64,000 nt of DNA, taken from contig NW_012236528.1 in assembly GCF_000787575.1 (NCBI RefSeq), positions 1,085,818 through 1,149,817 on the forward strand. The letters run 5' to 3'. This document shows, piece after piece, positions 1 through 10,434 of the stretch (position 1 is its first letter; every line of letters starts with the position of its first letter). The DNA is from Acytostelium subglobosum LB1 (lineage: Eukaryota > Evosea > Eumycetozoa > Acytosteliales > Acytosteliaceae). Made by a program: the position numbers and the translations under genes. The notes beneath the pieces are model-generated. The model had not been told where the DNA came from, made no database searches, and saw only the letters and a program-made list of their open reading frames with translations.

Positions 1-42
1 TCAGTGATCAATCAATAAATCATGATATGGTCAAGGACATAC

Positions 43-1183
43 GTGTTCCAATGAACTCTGTGGACTTGGACAATTCGTCTTCGAGTTGTGCACTCACTCC
101 AAAGTCTGCCAGCTTGACTATACTGTCCTCGTTGAGTAGGATGTTGGCAGCCTTGATATCTCTATGTATGATCTGATTGGCATGGAGGTAAGTCAGACCC
201 TTGAGAGCCTGGCTTACAATGGCCGATATCTGTTTCTCTGTCAATGTCTTCTCAGTCAACTCAATCATATCTCTAATTGATCCCATACTACAATAGTCCA
301 TCAAGATCTAATCATTGTGTTTGAGTGTGAGTGTGTTAGTGATGGTGAAGGGGCTGGGATCATTCCAGGACCCAAACATACCCATAGTTTGTCACCAGAG
401 TTACAACATCCAAAGTAGCTGACGATGTTGTTGTTCTTGCACTTCTTGAGGATGGTGATCTCTTTCTCGATGGACTCTGAATCTTTGAGCGGGATGACTT
501 TGACGGCCAACTCAAAGTTGTTGTCCCGGTGGAGGGCCCGGTGAACTGTGCCGAATGAGCCAGTGCCAAGCAACTCCTGGAACAGGAACACTTGGTCCAT
601 ATTCTCCTCGCCAGACCATTTGTAGTCAAAGTCCACATGCACCTTGTGCTTGACGTTGAATGGCGAGCCCACGTCAATGTCTGGTGTGGCGCCGGCACCT
701 GATGATGAGGGCGCGGGCAAGGGCGCGGCATTGGATGCCTTGCGTTCGCGCATCTTATCCTTCTGTATCTTCTCTGCCTTTTTCATTTGCCTTGGCCACA
801 TTCTTGTTGATGTTGGACGATCCGGTGCTGCGCACGCACTTGGCCAGCGAGTCAAAGATGATCTTGCGCTCCTCCTCGAATCTGTCCCTCTCGCGCTGAA
901 GTGTCTCGCGCTCCTCTCTCAGCCTGGCCTCGCGCACCTCCACTTCACGCAACTGTTCGTCCATTGACTTTTTATACTCCATCTGTTTCCTGGCTGATGA
1001 TGCGCCACCACTACTGATCAGTGGTGAGTTGGTAACATTTGGTGGCGGTGGACCTCTTGGAGATGATGGTACATTTGATGATGTTGTTGACGATGATGAT
1101 GATGATGTTGAAGTATGAATTGGACTTGACACCTGAGGTGTAGTCATCGTTGAGTTATTATTATTATTTATATCTTCTTCCAT
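43..1183 (-). CDS. STE20-family protein kinase, 5' part (3' end outside window)
   Basis: Serine/threonine kinase with a low-complexity N-terminus (N, S, T, P runs), a charged coiled-coil stretch (about residues 70-140) and a kinase domain from about residue 198. The glycine loop (GTGSFG), the AVK lysine, the HRDIKAANILL catalytic loop and the DFG motif are all visible. The exons read 1183-382 and 307-43; the 381-308 intron has GTATGT and TAG ends. A second donor (GTATGT) at 42 cuts the activation loop just before the expected Pro, so the rest lies left of the window. Exon 1 is 802 nt, one base too long: the coiled-coil frame and the kinase frame meet at a run of five T on the plus strand (779-783), and removing one base gives a continuous protein. 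The loop sequences fit STE20/MST-like kinases; the exact subfamily is not resolved. It is divergent from the LYAR-like gene. Confidence 0.85.
779..783 (-). other. One-base frameshift at homopolymer in kinase gene
   Basis: A T5 run (A5 on the coding strand) sits where the kinase reading frame changes. The two frames overlap in coding-like sequence and no GT-AG intron fits between them. Exon length arithmetic (802 = 3 x 267 + 1) supports one surplus base. A sequencing error or a true frameshift allele are both possible. Confidence 0.75.
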
Positions 1184-1814
1184 TATTATTATTATTTATA
1201 TGATTGATTGATTGTTTGATTAATGTTGTTGGATGGAGGTGATGCAAATAAGTAAGTAAGTAGTGATTGATGAGGTATTGTTGTTGGCACGTCACCAGAG
1301 GCCAACCCATCATCACATCCATGGGTTAGTACCCTCCCTCACAATAGTACCTGGCCACATACATCAACAACACCTTTTGATCACACATTACAACAGAGGG
1401 TGTTTTGAAGAGTCGGGTTATGATAATGAATGGAATCAAAGAATTTGAACTTTTGTATGAAAATGATGATGGACTTTACAACAAGATTTACTCAAATAGG
1501 TATAGTTGTTGGGGAGATATACAAAGATGATCAATCTTATTATAAGTATTTTGATGATGTCAATGGTTAATTAATTAATTAATTAACACCTATTCTCATC
1601 GTCAATTCAAATAAATAATACCATGGATGCAACCTATAAATATTTAAGTAAATCAAAAATGATGATTGCCCATCGATCGATTTGAAAAAACGAACGAAAG
1701 TTATCGATATCATATGATACACGAACGAAAAGATATGGTTAAATCAATGATTCATTATCTTCATTCATTCAACCAACCAACTATTTCAAACAAACAAGTA
1801 AAGAATATACAATA
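1184..1814. promoter_or_regulatory. Divergent intergenic region, kinase / LYAR-like gene
   Basis: About 630 bp with no convincing ORF. It separates two divergently transcribed genes and so should hold both promoters. It contains ATTA and TTAA tetranucleotide runs (for example a TTAATTAA series near 1570-1586) and several CGAACGAAA repeats near 1690-1730. No specific binding site can be named. Confidence 0.4.
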
Positions 1815-2600
1815 ATGCCTCAATTCTCTTGTGATAACTGTGGAGATGTATTAAAGAAGAATCAGATGTCTGGTCATGCGAGAAGATGTAGATATCCATC
1901 ATTCTCATGTGTACAATGCAGTGCTAGATTCGGTATTGATAACTTTGCCACTCATACCGTCTGTATGAGTGAGGAGGAGAAGGTACAAGGCAGGCTATAC
2001 AAGGGTCCAAAGTACAATCCAAATCAAAAGCAACCACAACAACAACAGAATGGAAACAACAACAAACCAAATGGTGCCAACAACAATAACAACAATAATA
2101 AGAATAATAACAACAACAACAATAATAATAATATAAACAATAACAACAAGAGAGTTAAAGAAGAAGAGAAAGAAGAGGAAGTTAAAGATAATGGAGTAAA
2201 GAAGTTGAAGACTGACAACGATGTCAAGTCTGATAACAAAGTTAAGGTTGAGGAGGAGAAGAAGAAGATTGTCGTCAAGAAGGATGACAGTGATAATGAG
2301 TCTTCAAGTAGCAGCAGCAGCAGTAGTGAGAGTGAGGATGACAAGAAGGTCAGCAGTAGCAGCAGCAACAGTGAGAGTGATAGCGAGGATGACAAGAAGG
2401 TCAGCAGCAGCAGCAGTAGTGAAAGTGAGAGCGAGAGTGAGGATGACAAGAAGGCTAGCAGCAGCAGCAGTAGTGAAAGTGAGAGCGAGAGTGAGAGTGA
2501 GAAGAGTGATAGCTCATCATCGTCCTCATCCTCATCTTCATCTTCATCATCCTCCTCCTCATCATCATCAAGCAGCGAAAGCGAGAGTGATAGCGATTAG
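1815..2600 (+). CDS. lyar: LYAR-type C2HC zinc-finger nucleolar protein
   Basis: 261-residue single-exon protein. Residues 1-60 carry the LYAR zinc-finger pattern: paired CDNC, then H and C, then CVQC with a further H and C, followed by a basic linker ending in GPK. This matches the LYAR family of nucleolar growth-regulating proteins, which act in rRNA production and ribosome assembly. The remainder is unlike animal LYAR: an Asn-rich tract (about 80-115), a Lys/Glu region, then repeating acidic-serine blocks (DDKK followed by SSSSS and ESE motifs) and a near-pure serine run to the C-terminus. These blocks resemble CK2-type phosphorylation tracts seen in nucleolar chaperones. The zinc finger makes the family call secure; the role in this organism is inferred. 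Confidence 0.88.
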   Translation: MPQFSCDNCGDVLKKNQMSGHARRCRYPSFSCVQCSARFGIDNFATHTVCMSEEEKVQGRLYKGPKYNPNQKQPQQQQNGNNNKPNGANNNNNNNKNNNNNNNNNNINNNNKRVKEEEKEEEVKDNGVKKLKTDNDVKSDNKVKVEEEKKKIVVKKDDSDNESSSSSSSSSESEDDKKVSSSSSNSESDSEDDKKVSSSSSSESESESEDDKKASSSSSSESESESESEKSDSSSSSSSSSSSSSSSSSSSSSSESESDSD

Positions 2601-2773
2601 ATTAGTGCACTCAATCAAAAAATAAATGTATTAACTGCCAATACATAGCTTTGGCATATACCCAATCAATCAATCAATCAATCAAGGTATTAGCATATTC
2701 AAGGTGATCAATGACAATGGTCATTGATAGATAGTTTATTGTGGACAACAATAGCGACCGATCAAGGTAATTA

Positions 2774-3253
2774 CTACTGTTCAATGCAGTTCTGATTGAT
2801 AAAGTCATTGGCCTCGTTGGACCAGTTCCACATGCCTCCATCCATCTCACTGCCAATGCGAAGGGCAACCTCAGCCGAGGAACAGAGGTAGTTTGGTGCA
2901 GACATCTTGCTGAGATCGCCAAAGTCATTGTTACAGGCGTCCACACAGTTGTTGTACATGGTGTAGCTGGCAGCGATGCAGGATGCTCCAATGGGTGGCG
3001 TGGCAACACATGTTCCAGTCCAGGCACAGTATCCACAGCCGACAATAGTCACGACGGCACCGAAACACTTGAAGGCGCAGGAACCCCAGCCCTGTCCAGT
3101 GACCATTTCTTGTTGATTAATGTATTCATAGGCAAGATTGTTGGCGTCATCTTCAGACAAGTCCCTCCAGCCTTTGATTTCTTGTCCCAATGATACTTGA
3201 CAGAATAGGACAATAACTAATATTAGTTTGATCACTTTGGTTGTTATTATCAT
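2774..3253 (-). CDS. Small secreted cysteine-rich protein
   Basis: 159 residues in one exon. It starts with a clear signal peptide (MIITTKVIKLILVIVLFCQV, cleavage probably after the SLG at about 23). The mature part has about nine cysteines, many in a glycine/alanine-rich hydrophobic middle (about 60-105) that could be a membrane-active or tightly packed segment. No family is recognised. The ATG lies just downstream, on the minus strand, of an ATTA-rich leader. Probably a dictyostelid-specific secreted protein; function unknown. Confidence 0.7.
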   Translation of the reverse strand: MIITTKVIKLILVIVLFCQVSLGQEIKGWRDLSEDDANNLAYEYINQQEMVTGQGWGSCAFKCFGAVVTIVGCGYCAWTGTCVATPPIGASCIAASYTMYNNCVDACNNDFGDLSKMSAPNYLCSSAEVALRIGSEMDGGMWNWSNEANDFINQNCIEQ

Positions 3254-3997
3254 GTTTGGAAATAATTAATTAATTAATTAATAGATTGATTATATTTAAG
3301 AAGGATTATTATTATTATTTGTTTGAGTTTGATATCAAGTAATAATAAAATCCAGTTTATTTATAACTATGGATATTTTGGAAGTTATTCGAGGGACATC
3401 TTTGTCGGCCCAATCAGAATTGGGACTTTGGATTCAAGGTCAAGTCTGTAAAGATCACCCACCTTATATTCATATCTGATCAGGTTCTAATCTTCAGGTT
3501 TCAAGTCAACCCAATAATTATTCCTCAACTCACCCCACACTCAACCAATCAAGAATGAGTTGGTCCTACTCTCATTGGTCTGACCATTTGCATTTGATTT
3601 CAAAGACCATTACCTTTGGGGCACAGCTCAGAAATGACCTACCAAACAAGGTCACTATTTCTGACTACATACCTTCTACCAAATATCACTGATATTATAT
3701 TTATAATATTATTAGTATTATGGTTTATTTGATTGATTAATCGAACAAGAATTACCAAAAAAATAACTTAACCTTTTTAGGTAATTTTCAAAAAGTAGTT
3801 TGAAGTTTCTCTAGCAAAGTGATAAAACTTGTCTGGGTTGTGAGGGAAGAGTGTGTCCAGTGTGGTCTTGATCATGAGTGAAATGGTGTGTGAATCGGGG
3901 GTTAGTGAATGAAGTAGATGTACATCATCATGTTTGCTAGTTCACTCACTCACCAAGACAGTTACTCTATAAATCAATCAATCATATAATATATACA
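3254..3997. other. Gene-free stretch between two secreted-protein genes
   Basis: About 740 bp between divergently transcribed genes. It is AT-rich with ATT microsatellite-like runs near 3308-3322 and 3690-3720. No ORF, RNA gene or repeat copy is recognised; it presumably holds the two promoters. Confidence 0.4.
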
Positions 3998-5185
3998 ATG
4001 ATTTCCAAACAACTTGATATTTATACATTATTGTTATTTTTGTTCGTACAATTTATATCATGTTCACAACTTAAAGTAGGTTAAGATAGATATTAGTATT
4101 TAGATTCATTTTATTAATATTATATAAAGGATAAAGATCCAATTCTAAATGGATTCTCATGTCAAAGGAATAACTACTTCCAATATAGTCGATTCAATCT
4201 ATTTACAGGTGATATGATAATCAATCAAACAATTGATCAATTTCAAGACCTGGATCTCCTGGCAGTACTCAGTGTCTCTTCTAACAACAATGATTTCTTA
4301 TTATTTGGTCAGAATCCACATGGTTATCAATTATTTACATATGATGTCAAGGTAATCTATTTCCCTATATCACTCATTGACTCACATTACTAACTCAAAC
4401 ATACCTAGATGAACAGTGTACAACTTAAACAACAAACATCAGCATTGAAGTCCCCAACTTATAATGTTTACTCACCAGTATCATATGACTTTGAGAGGAA
4501 TACTGTACACTTCCAGATGAATCCAATGTGGACCAATGGATTAGGTATCATGTCTATTGACTTTGATAACCATCTCAAGTATGTAGAGTGAATGAGTTGT
4601 TCACCATGGTGTCCAGTTTACTAACATTAATTAATGAATGAATACGTATATAGTACCTTTGTTACATTACAGAATTCATCTGTTATATTGACCAATTGTT
4701 TCTATGACCAGGATAGTCATGTATTCTACAGCTCATACATTGATATTAATGCTTCTATGAATGTGGCACCATATGACACGAGAGGCCAAGAGAAGTTGAG
4801 ACCATTCAATCTCACATTGGACTTTATATTATTGGACAAATACTATGGATACCAGAGTATATACATCTACCGTTCAAAGTTGTTTGTAATAGTTGGTTCA
4901 ATGTCACCTGGTTTCCCTTTATGGATGGGTGCGATCGACTTGGATTCTATGGAGATGTCTACAATATTCCTAGAACAGAGTATGATTGTTGGCAACAACG
5001 ATCTTGTAGGATGGCGACCGGATTCTATCGATCTTGAACATGGACGCATCTCGTTGTACGCAGTCGTTTATCCAGACAACACCAAGTCCTACCTCTACAT
5101 GGTGGATTTATTCACACTCTCCTACACCAAGACATCGATGTTATTGAATCTCTCAAATGGAATGGATTGGACTATAATGACTTAA
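3998..5185 (+). CDS. Predicted secreted protein, four exons
   Basis: Exons 3998-4075, 4130-4351, 4409-4578 and 4654-5185 join in frame to about 333 residues. The introns begin GTAGGT, GTAATC and GTATGT and end AG. Residues 1-22 form a signal peptide (MISKQLDIYTLLLFLFVQF, then ISCS). The body alternates short beta-like segments with GYQ, YDV, FERN and DFDN motifs and has repeated Asp-containing loops, so a beta-propeller-like extracellular fold is possible but not shown. No enzyme motif is seen. The exon phases all fit and the frame runs to TAA at 5183, which supports the model; family and function are unknown. Confidence 0.7.
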
Positions 5186-5504
5186 GTCTTAAAGAAATCT
5201 AGATACTTGCAATTCTCTCTATTAGGTATCAAGTGTGTACGTCATACATGCAATAGGGTCTTTGTGTGGGTTGGTGTAGTCTCGGGTGGGTGGGGTAGAC
5301 GACCGGTCGTTCCTGTGAGTTTGATTCAGATCTGACGCAGTTTACAATATTTATCAAGACCTTTATTCAATTCCATATTAATAATTTATTTATTCAAATA
5401 CAACCAAATTACAGTTACTCAAATCCACTTCAAAATAATTTATTAATTATTTATATTTATTAATTATTTATATTTATTATTTATTTATTTAATTTTATAA
5501 CAAG
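5186..5504. other. Gene-free AT-rich spacer
   Basis: About 320 bp, increasingly A/T-rich toward the next gene (TTTATTAATTATTTATATTTATT-like repeats just before 5505), a composition typical of dictyostelid promoters. Nothing else is recognised. Confidence 0.35.
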
Positions 5505-5732
5505 ATGAGGACATTCAACATAATCAATATCTCAATATGGCTGGTAGTGATGTTGGTATTACTGGTATCCAAGAGTAATGGAGAGTCTACATACCACGAG
5601 TGTGAATACAACTGTTATTTAAATGAGCAGAATTGTCTCTACAGCTGCGATTTGAACCGCAGAAGCTATTGCAACTGTTTTGACCTAGCTCTCAACTGTA
5701 TTGCCATCTGTGAAGGTTATTATTATAAATAA
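5505..5732 (+). CDS. Small secreted cysteine-rich peptide
   Basis: 75 residues. A hydrophobic signal peptide (about 1-26, ending SNG) is followed by a 48-residue mature region with nine cysteines and many tyrosines, in CEYNC, CLYSC and CNCF spacings. A compact disulphide-bonded secreted peptide is likely. The upstream sequence is AT-rich and a strong hairpin lies downstream at 5814-5845. No family is recognised. Confidence 0.6.
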   Translation: MRTFNIINISIWLVVMLVLLVSKSNGESTYHECEYNCYLNEQNCLYSCDLNRRSYCNCFDLALNCIAICEGYYYK

Positions 5733-5813
5733 ATAATATTAACTCTCTCTGATAATAGACAATTTACTTCACAAAGATATGTGTTTGTGAGGTGGGTGTA
5801 TTATTTATCTGGG

Positions 5814-5845
5814 TCATTTACAACAACCACGAGTGTTGTAAATGA
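5814..5845. terminator. Perfect 12-bp hairpin downstream of peptide gene
   Basis: TCATTTACAACA and TGTTGTAAATGA are exact reverse complements separated by an 8-base loop (ACCACGAG). It lies about 80 bp after the stop of the 5505-5732 gene. A role in transcript end formation, or as a small RNA hairpin, is inference only. Confidence 0.4.
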
Positions 5846-5984
5846 TCAATAATAATATCTTGATCAGATGATTTGAATTGGAATATATATGTGACTTCGA
5901 AGGAAGGAATGTTGTCATTCAATTAATTTATTGAAATATAAAAAAACTATGATATTTAAGATATTATTAATTATTTTTATAGGA

Positions 5985-6045
5985 TTAACCCCTAAAGACA
6001 GAGATAGGCTGCGCACTAAGTGTAAGCGGGGTGTTGGTGCACCCC
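5985..6045 (+). repeat. Left terminal region of piggyBac-like element
   Basis: TTAA, then CCCCTAAAG, then about 30 bp, then GGGGTGTTGGTGCACCCC at 6028-6045. The last motif is itself nearly self-complementary at its ends (GGGGT with ACCCC). Confidence 0.8.
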
Positions 6046-6492
6046 CTTACTTTATTTGGAATTAATTGTGCACAGTTTTGGAAAGTTACAAGTCAATTGG
6101 TATTGACCTGTTTATTGTAGGGTAAGGATAACAAGAAAGAGCCACAGATGACTAGACGGAGAAGGTGATCGAGCCCAGCGTCGGTTGCCAATAAGTAATG
6201 ACATGATCCCTAGTGATGGACAACAAGTGTGATGGACTATGGCAACTAATCTGATTGATGGATTAATGATGGGATGAACCAGGTGTTTGATTGATCAATT
6301 GAGTGCATCAACAACATTAGTAAATGTGGTCAGTGAGTAACATCAGTGCAGACCGGACCTTGATGAGGACCTGGATCCGTCTCTTGAAGAGCGAGATACC
6401 TTTGGTGGTGTTCTAAGAGTTGGTCAATGGACTGGAAGGTGTCCGCTGTCTGCAGTGGCATGGGTCAGTGACAAATATTGTTGTCCTATCCA

Positions 6493-9400
6493 TCATCGTC
6501 TGGGTTGTTGTTGATCCGCTTGTCGACGATCTTTTGTTGAGGTGGACGATGATGATTGTGATGATTGTGATGATTGTGATGATTGTGGAGATGTTGACTC
6601 CTTCCAAATGTATGAATGTTGGNGGTGTTGGGGTTGGTGCGGCACAGCTGGCAACGATGCTTGTTGTTGCTCCACCAATGATGGCGATGTTTGGGACAAC
6701 GATGGTGGAATGTATCTCNTGCGCTTCTTAAATTCTGGAAGTTTGGTCAGGACCACATCTGGATACTGATCCGACTGTGTGGATGTCAATGATCCAGCAG
6801 CTTGCNTGATAAGGTCTATATACCTGATAACCTGATAAAAAAAAAGGAGCAGGCGGAAAACTGCTCCGAGCAGCGAGGTTCTGAGGCGGCGCAATGGATG
6901 TCTCACTTGGAAGTGGATCAAGTTGGTGTATCTTCAAGTGCTTGTTGTGGTAGATGNTTGAACACTCTTGATGCAACACTATATGGCAACACAGGCAGAC
7001 GTTGGTGGNATCTCCTCGATTGTCTCTATTCGTCTCTCCCTTGTCAACACAGTGTACGCACTTGAGAAGTCTCCGATTTTGTTTAAAGTCTGTGGCCACA
7101 TCCATAGCATGTTTGGAAATGGTTGGCTTGTCAACATTGGTGCCAGAGGTAAACATGAGGTTGTTCTTGGCAATCTTGATCCTTTGCTCTTGGGAGAAAT
7201 GATGGAAANTTTGATGGCGAGGCATGTAGAAGACGTTTGTGGTGTTGACATCTCTGCCCTGGGGCAGCGTGCAGCGTGGCAGTGGTGGGAGAAGATATCC
7301 GTTGATCGCCCCCAGCAGGTGGTCTCTGAAACAAATGGGCTTGTCTGGTTGGCAAATCATGTTGAACAGTACCATTGAATTCCAGGCCAATATATAAAGG
7401 GCGTCATGAAGAAGTACCCTCCAGAAGGTACGAGCTCGATGAACATTCCTGTTGGGATTGATGACCATCTTGGTGCTGTCCACATAGTTATGACTAACAT
7501 TATAACAGAAGACAACCCTTGGTGCCTTGCGGGTAACGGTCATATGACGTGAGGATCTATGTTGTTGGTGTTGATAAGAGTGTTAGTACATTGTTATTGT
7601 ACGTTGTTACACCATCGATCTCCTTCATTCATGATCCAAACGCACCTCTTCTCGTGGCCAACTNTGTCGTACATGCGCAAGGGATTTGGGATGTTGGTTA
7701 GGAAGTAGCAAACCTTCTTATCCCTTGCTCTCCAGGCTATCGCCGTGCTGAATGAGTTGGCGCCGTATACAACGGTGTCCACAAATTCCTTGTCGCTGCT
7801 TGCCTTCCTTCTGAGGACGATGCACTGCTGTCGATAGTTCTCCTGCTCCTCAGTGCTCAACCTCAGCCAGTAGTTGACTTGATTGCTTCTCTTGCTGCTG
7901 CTGCTGCTGCTGCTACCTCGGGTATTGTTGTTGTTGTTGTTGTTGTCATCCTCTTCATCTTCATCGTCATCCTCATCTTCATCTTCATCAAAATCATAGT
8001 CGTCATCCTCACTGTCGTTGTCCAACCAATGCTCCATGGTTTGCTTGGCATGCTTCGCCCTCCTATTCTTTCTTTCCATCTGTTTCTTTATCATCTCGTT
8101 GTAACTCCTCTCCAAGTACTGATCATTGATAAATAGAGGAGTGAATACATCAAAAGAGTTTGACCTCGATAGAGAAACAATGAAGTACTGGTTCCTCTTG
8201 GATAGTTCCTGAACGTTCTCATAGGTACCAAGAACTCCTATTGAAGTTGACGTGTGTGTGCAAGGATGGTGTCAATGATAATGTGATCCAAGGTGATCCA
8301 TCATGATCGTGCTAAAAATGTTGAACTTACCTGCGTCAATGGCGAAGCATCTGCTCTCCGTGGGTGTGGACTCTCCAGGCAGTTGGACTGCGTGGCGCAT
8401 CATATCGTCCATGATCAGTTTGTTGACTGGCACTCCTTCCGTGCCATTGGCCTTGATGACATACTCCTGGGAGAAATGGTAGATGTACTTATTCTCATCC
8501 ACTAGCTTCCATGTTACGCCGCATCGGTCAGCCTTCCCAGTGATCATCTTCTTTCCTCCTCCAAATCCCATCCACTTGTAGAGATCATCGTCCAAAGAGA
8601 GGAAGGGTGACTTCCTATAGAAGTTCTTGATGATCAAGTTGAGGTCTGTCCGTAGCCATTCGTAGCTTGTCTGTTGGTTGGACTCTCGATTGGCAAAGCC
8701 AGGCATGTGAAGACATCTATCATATTGGAATGTATATGAATGATTGATTGAGTGATAAGTAATTGAGAGATAATTGATTGATCGATTGAATGTGATTGAA
8801 TAGACTGACACTTACCGATGGATCTGCTTGAATCTGTACCAAGACATCAGTGATTGGTACTCTGGTTTGTAGAGACTCAGTCTGAGACTAGCCTTTTGTT
8901 GGTGATTCCAGCATTCTTTGATACTGTTCACTCTGTCCAATCCCAAATGAAAGAAGATGGCAAAGTAGGCCTTGAGCTCTGTCTCTGAGATATCTGAGCC
9001 CCTTAGATACCATGGCATGGATCTTGGAGCTTCATCTTCCTCGTTGCTATCATCATCATCGTCGTCGTCGTCATCAGTGATCATATCATCAAGGTCAAAT
9101 TCATCATCACTGTCGCCATCATCCATGTCCTCGTCCTCGTCCTCGTCCTTGTCATTGGACTCAGTCTCATCGTCTTTGGCATCTTCATCTTCATCATCCT
9201 CCTTGTCCAAATCAAACAATTGGCCAGAGTTAGCCGCCACCAAGTCTGAATGAGTTCTTGAAACTGGATTCAGTCTCTCTTCATATTTCTTCCGACCAAC
9301 AGCACGGTACCTGTGATGTAGTTATCTACGTTAGACCATCTGATCCGTACCAATACTATTGTTGTGCCACTGGTGCCATCACTTACTCATTGGTTGCCCG

Positions 9401-9733
9401 ATGGAGAGCACCAAGAACAGTCTTGAAGTAAAGTTTGAATAGATATGGCGCACCTCCCTGACGAGCCTTGCTCAGCTTATCAGCCATCTCTTTAGTAAGA
9501 TGATCGCTCTGTACATATGATGTGTCGAATGGTTGTGTCTTCATTCGCTCATCGAGGTTCATCTCTCCCCTCTCCTTCGCTGTAGGACTCTTCTTCTTTG
9601 TTGCATTTGTTGTTGTTGTTGTTGTTGTTGTTGTTTGTTTGTTCTTTTTCAATGCTTGCTTTGTCTTCTTGGATCTTGAGCGAGTGATCACTGGGTACAC
9701 ATCCTCATCCTCTTCNGCTACATCTGCATCCAT
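6493..9733 (-). CDS. piggyBac-family transposase, six exons
   Basis: Exons 9733-9387, 9310-8816, 8716-8331, 8237-7603, 7525-6907 and 6815-6493 all join in phase to about 934 residues without a stop; introns are about 75-100 bp. The N-terminus is basic and low-complexity, then comes a long Asp/Glu region. The DDE domain follows. The first catalytic Asp is in SLDDDLYKW, the second in CFAIDAG, and the third in the HNYVDSTK motif. The last corresponds to the family's GGVD motif and is followed by a WRVLLHDALYILAWNS helix. A C-terminal cysteine-rich finger (CVHC, CLCC, then C and H) and a basic, Gln/Ser-rich tail complete the layout. A second Asp/Asn/Ser low-complexity insert sits between Asp2 and Asp3. 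Intron 4 (7602-7526) and the acceptor of exon 6 are the least certain joins. The three aspartates, finger and flanking TTAA suggest a potentially active element. Confidence 0.85.
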
Positions 9734-10068
9734 TGATGGATGCTCTGCGTTTTGATGCCATTGTTCATTGGGTTTTAGTGTATATATATCCCCTCGAACA
9801 AAGTCTGTTTAGGTGTACAGTATGAGAATAAAGTCTTGAGTGTGTATATCAATCAATTATTCAACTCCCAACATACTGTATCTGTTTGTATATTGTTTCT
9901 TCCTACTATTGGATGATGTTGCATGCTCTGTATCTCTATCTGTGTTTGTTGTAGAAGACATGGCGTGTTGACAATGAAATTGAACAAAGACAAAGAGCAT
10001 GGGATTGTTAATGTNGTTAAATTAAATTTAATTGATAAAAAAGGAAATTAGGGGTACTTATTACCTAT

Positions 10069-10106
10069 GGGGTACACCAACACCCCAACTACACCTTAAG
10101 GGTTAA
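10069..10106 (-). repeat. Right terminal region of piggyBac-like element
   Basis: Read on the minus strand: TTAA, CCCTTAAGG, then GGGGTGTTGGTGTACCCC (10086-10069). The 18-bp motif lies about 16 bp from this end but about 39 bp from the left end, so the termini are asymmetric. Confidence 0.8.
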
Positions 10107-10434
10107 TCGCAATCTCGAATGGTAGTGACAATTCTCCTGCCATTCTCTATTTGAATACTAGAAGAACTTTATTATCTTACCAGGGTGATTATGTTGTAGG
10201 GGAAAGTTCAGATCAACTAAATCAAAATGCAGATGACTTTTTAATTGATGTCCTGAATTCAAAAGGATAACATTGATACATTTCAAGGACGAATGAAGCC
10301 TTGAAACAGTTTGCAAAAAGGCGCCTTTTTTCTTCTAATATAGTAATAATAAATAAAGACAACACGTTTATTCCTCACCCTTCATTATACATGATATATA
10401 TATATATATATATATAAATACTAGTACTAGATAG
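10107..10434. other. Spacer between transposon and CAP-D2 gene
   Basis: About 330 bp with a TA dinucleotide run (about 10391-10416) shortly before the CAP-D2 start. No gene is seen. The TA-rich stretch may belong to the CAP-D2 promoter. Confidence 0.35.

Larger units (their letters stand above)
5985..10106 (-). mobile_element. piggyBac-like DNA transposon, apparently complete
   Basis: The element is bracketed by TTAA at 5985-5988 and 10103-10106, the target-site duplication used by piggyBac. Inside the TTAA the ends read CCCCTAAAG on the left and, reversed, CCCTTAAGG on the right, giving the CCC-type start of piggyBac terminal repeats. A longer shared subterminal motif, GGGGTGTTGGTGYACCCC, lies at 6028-6045 and, inverted, at 10069-10086. 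Between them is one transposase gene on the minus strand. All nine ambiguous bases (N) in the 64-kb window fall inside this 4.1-kb element, which suggests several near-identical genomic copies. Confidence 0.88.

Noticed and set aside
2024-2449. Open frame of Leu/Ser on the strand opposite the LYAR-like gene
   Set aside because: It is the antisense shadow of Ser/Asn/Lys repeats; no start context or domain.
6420-7378. Several plus-strand ORFs inside the transposon
   Set aside because: They are antisense to transposase exons with recognisable DDE-domain content on the minus strand.
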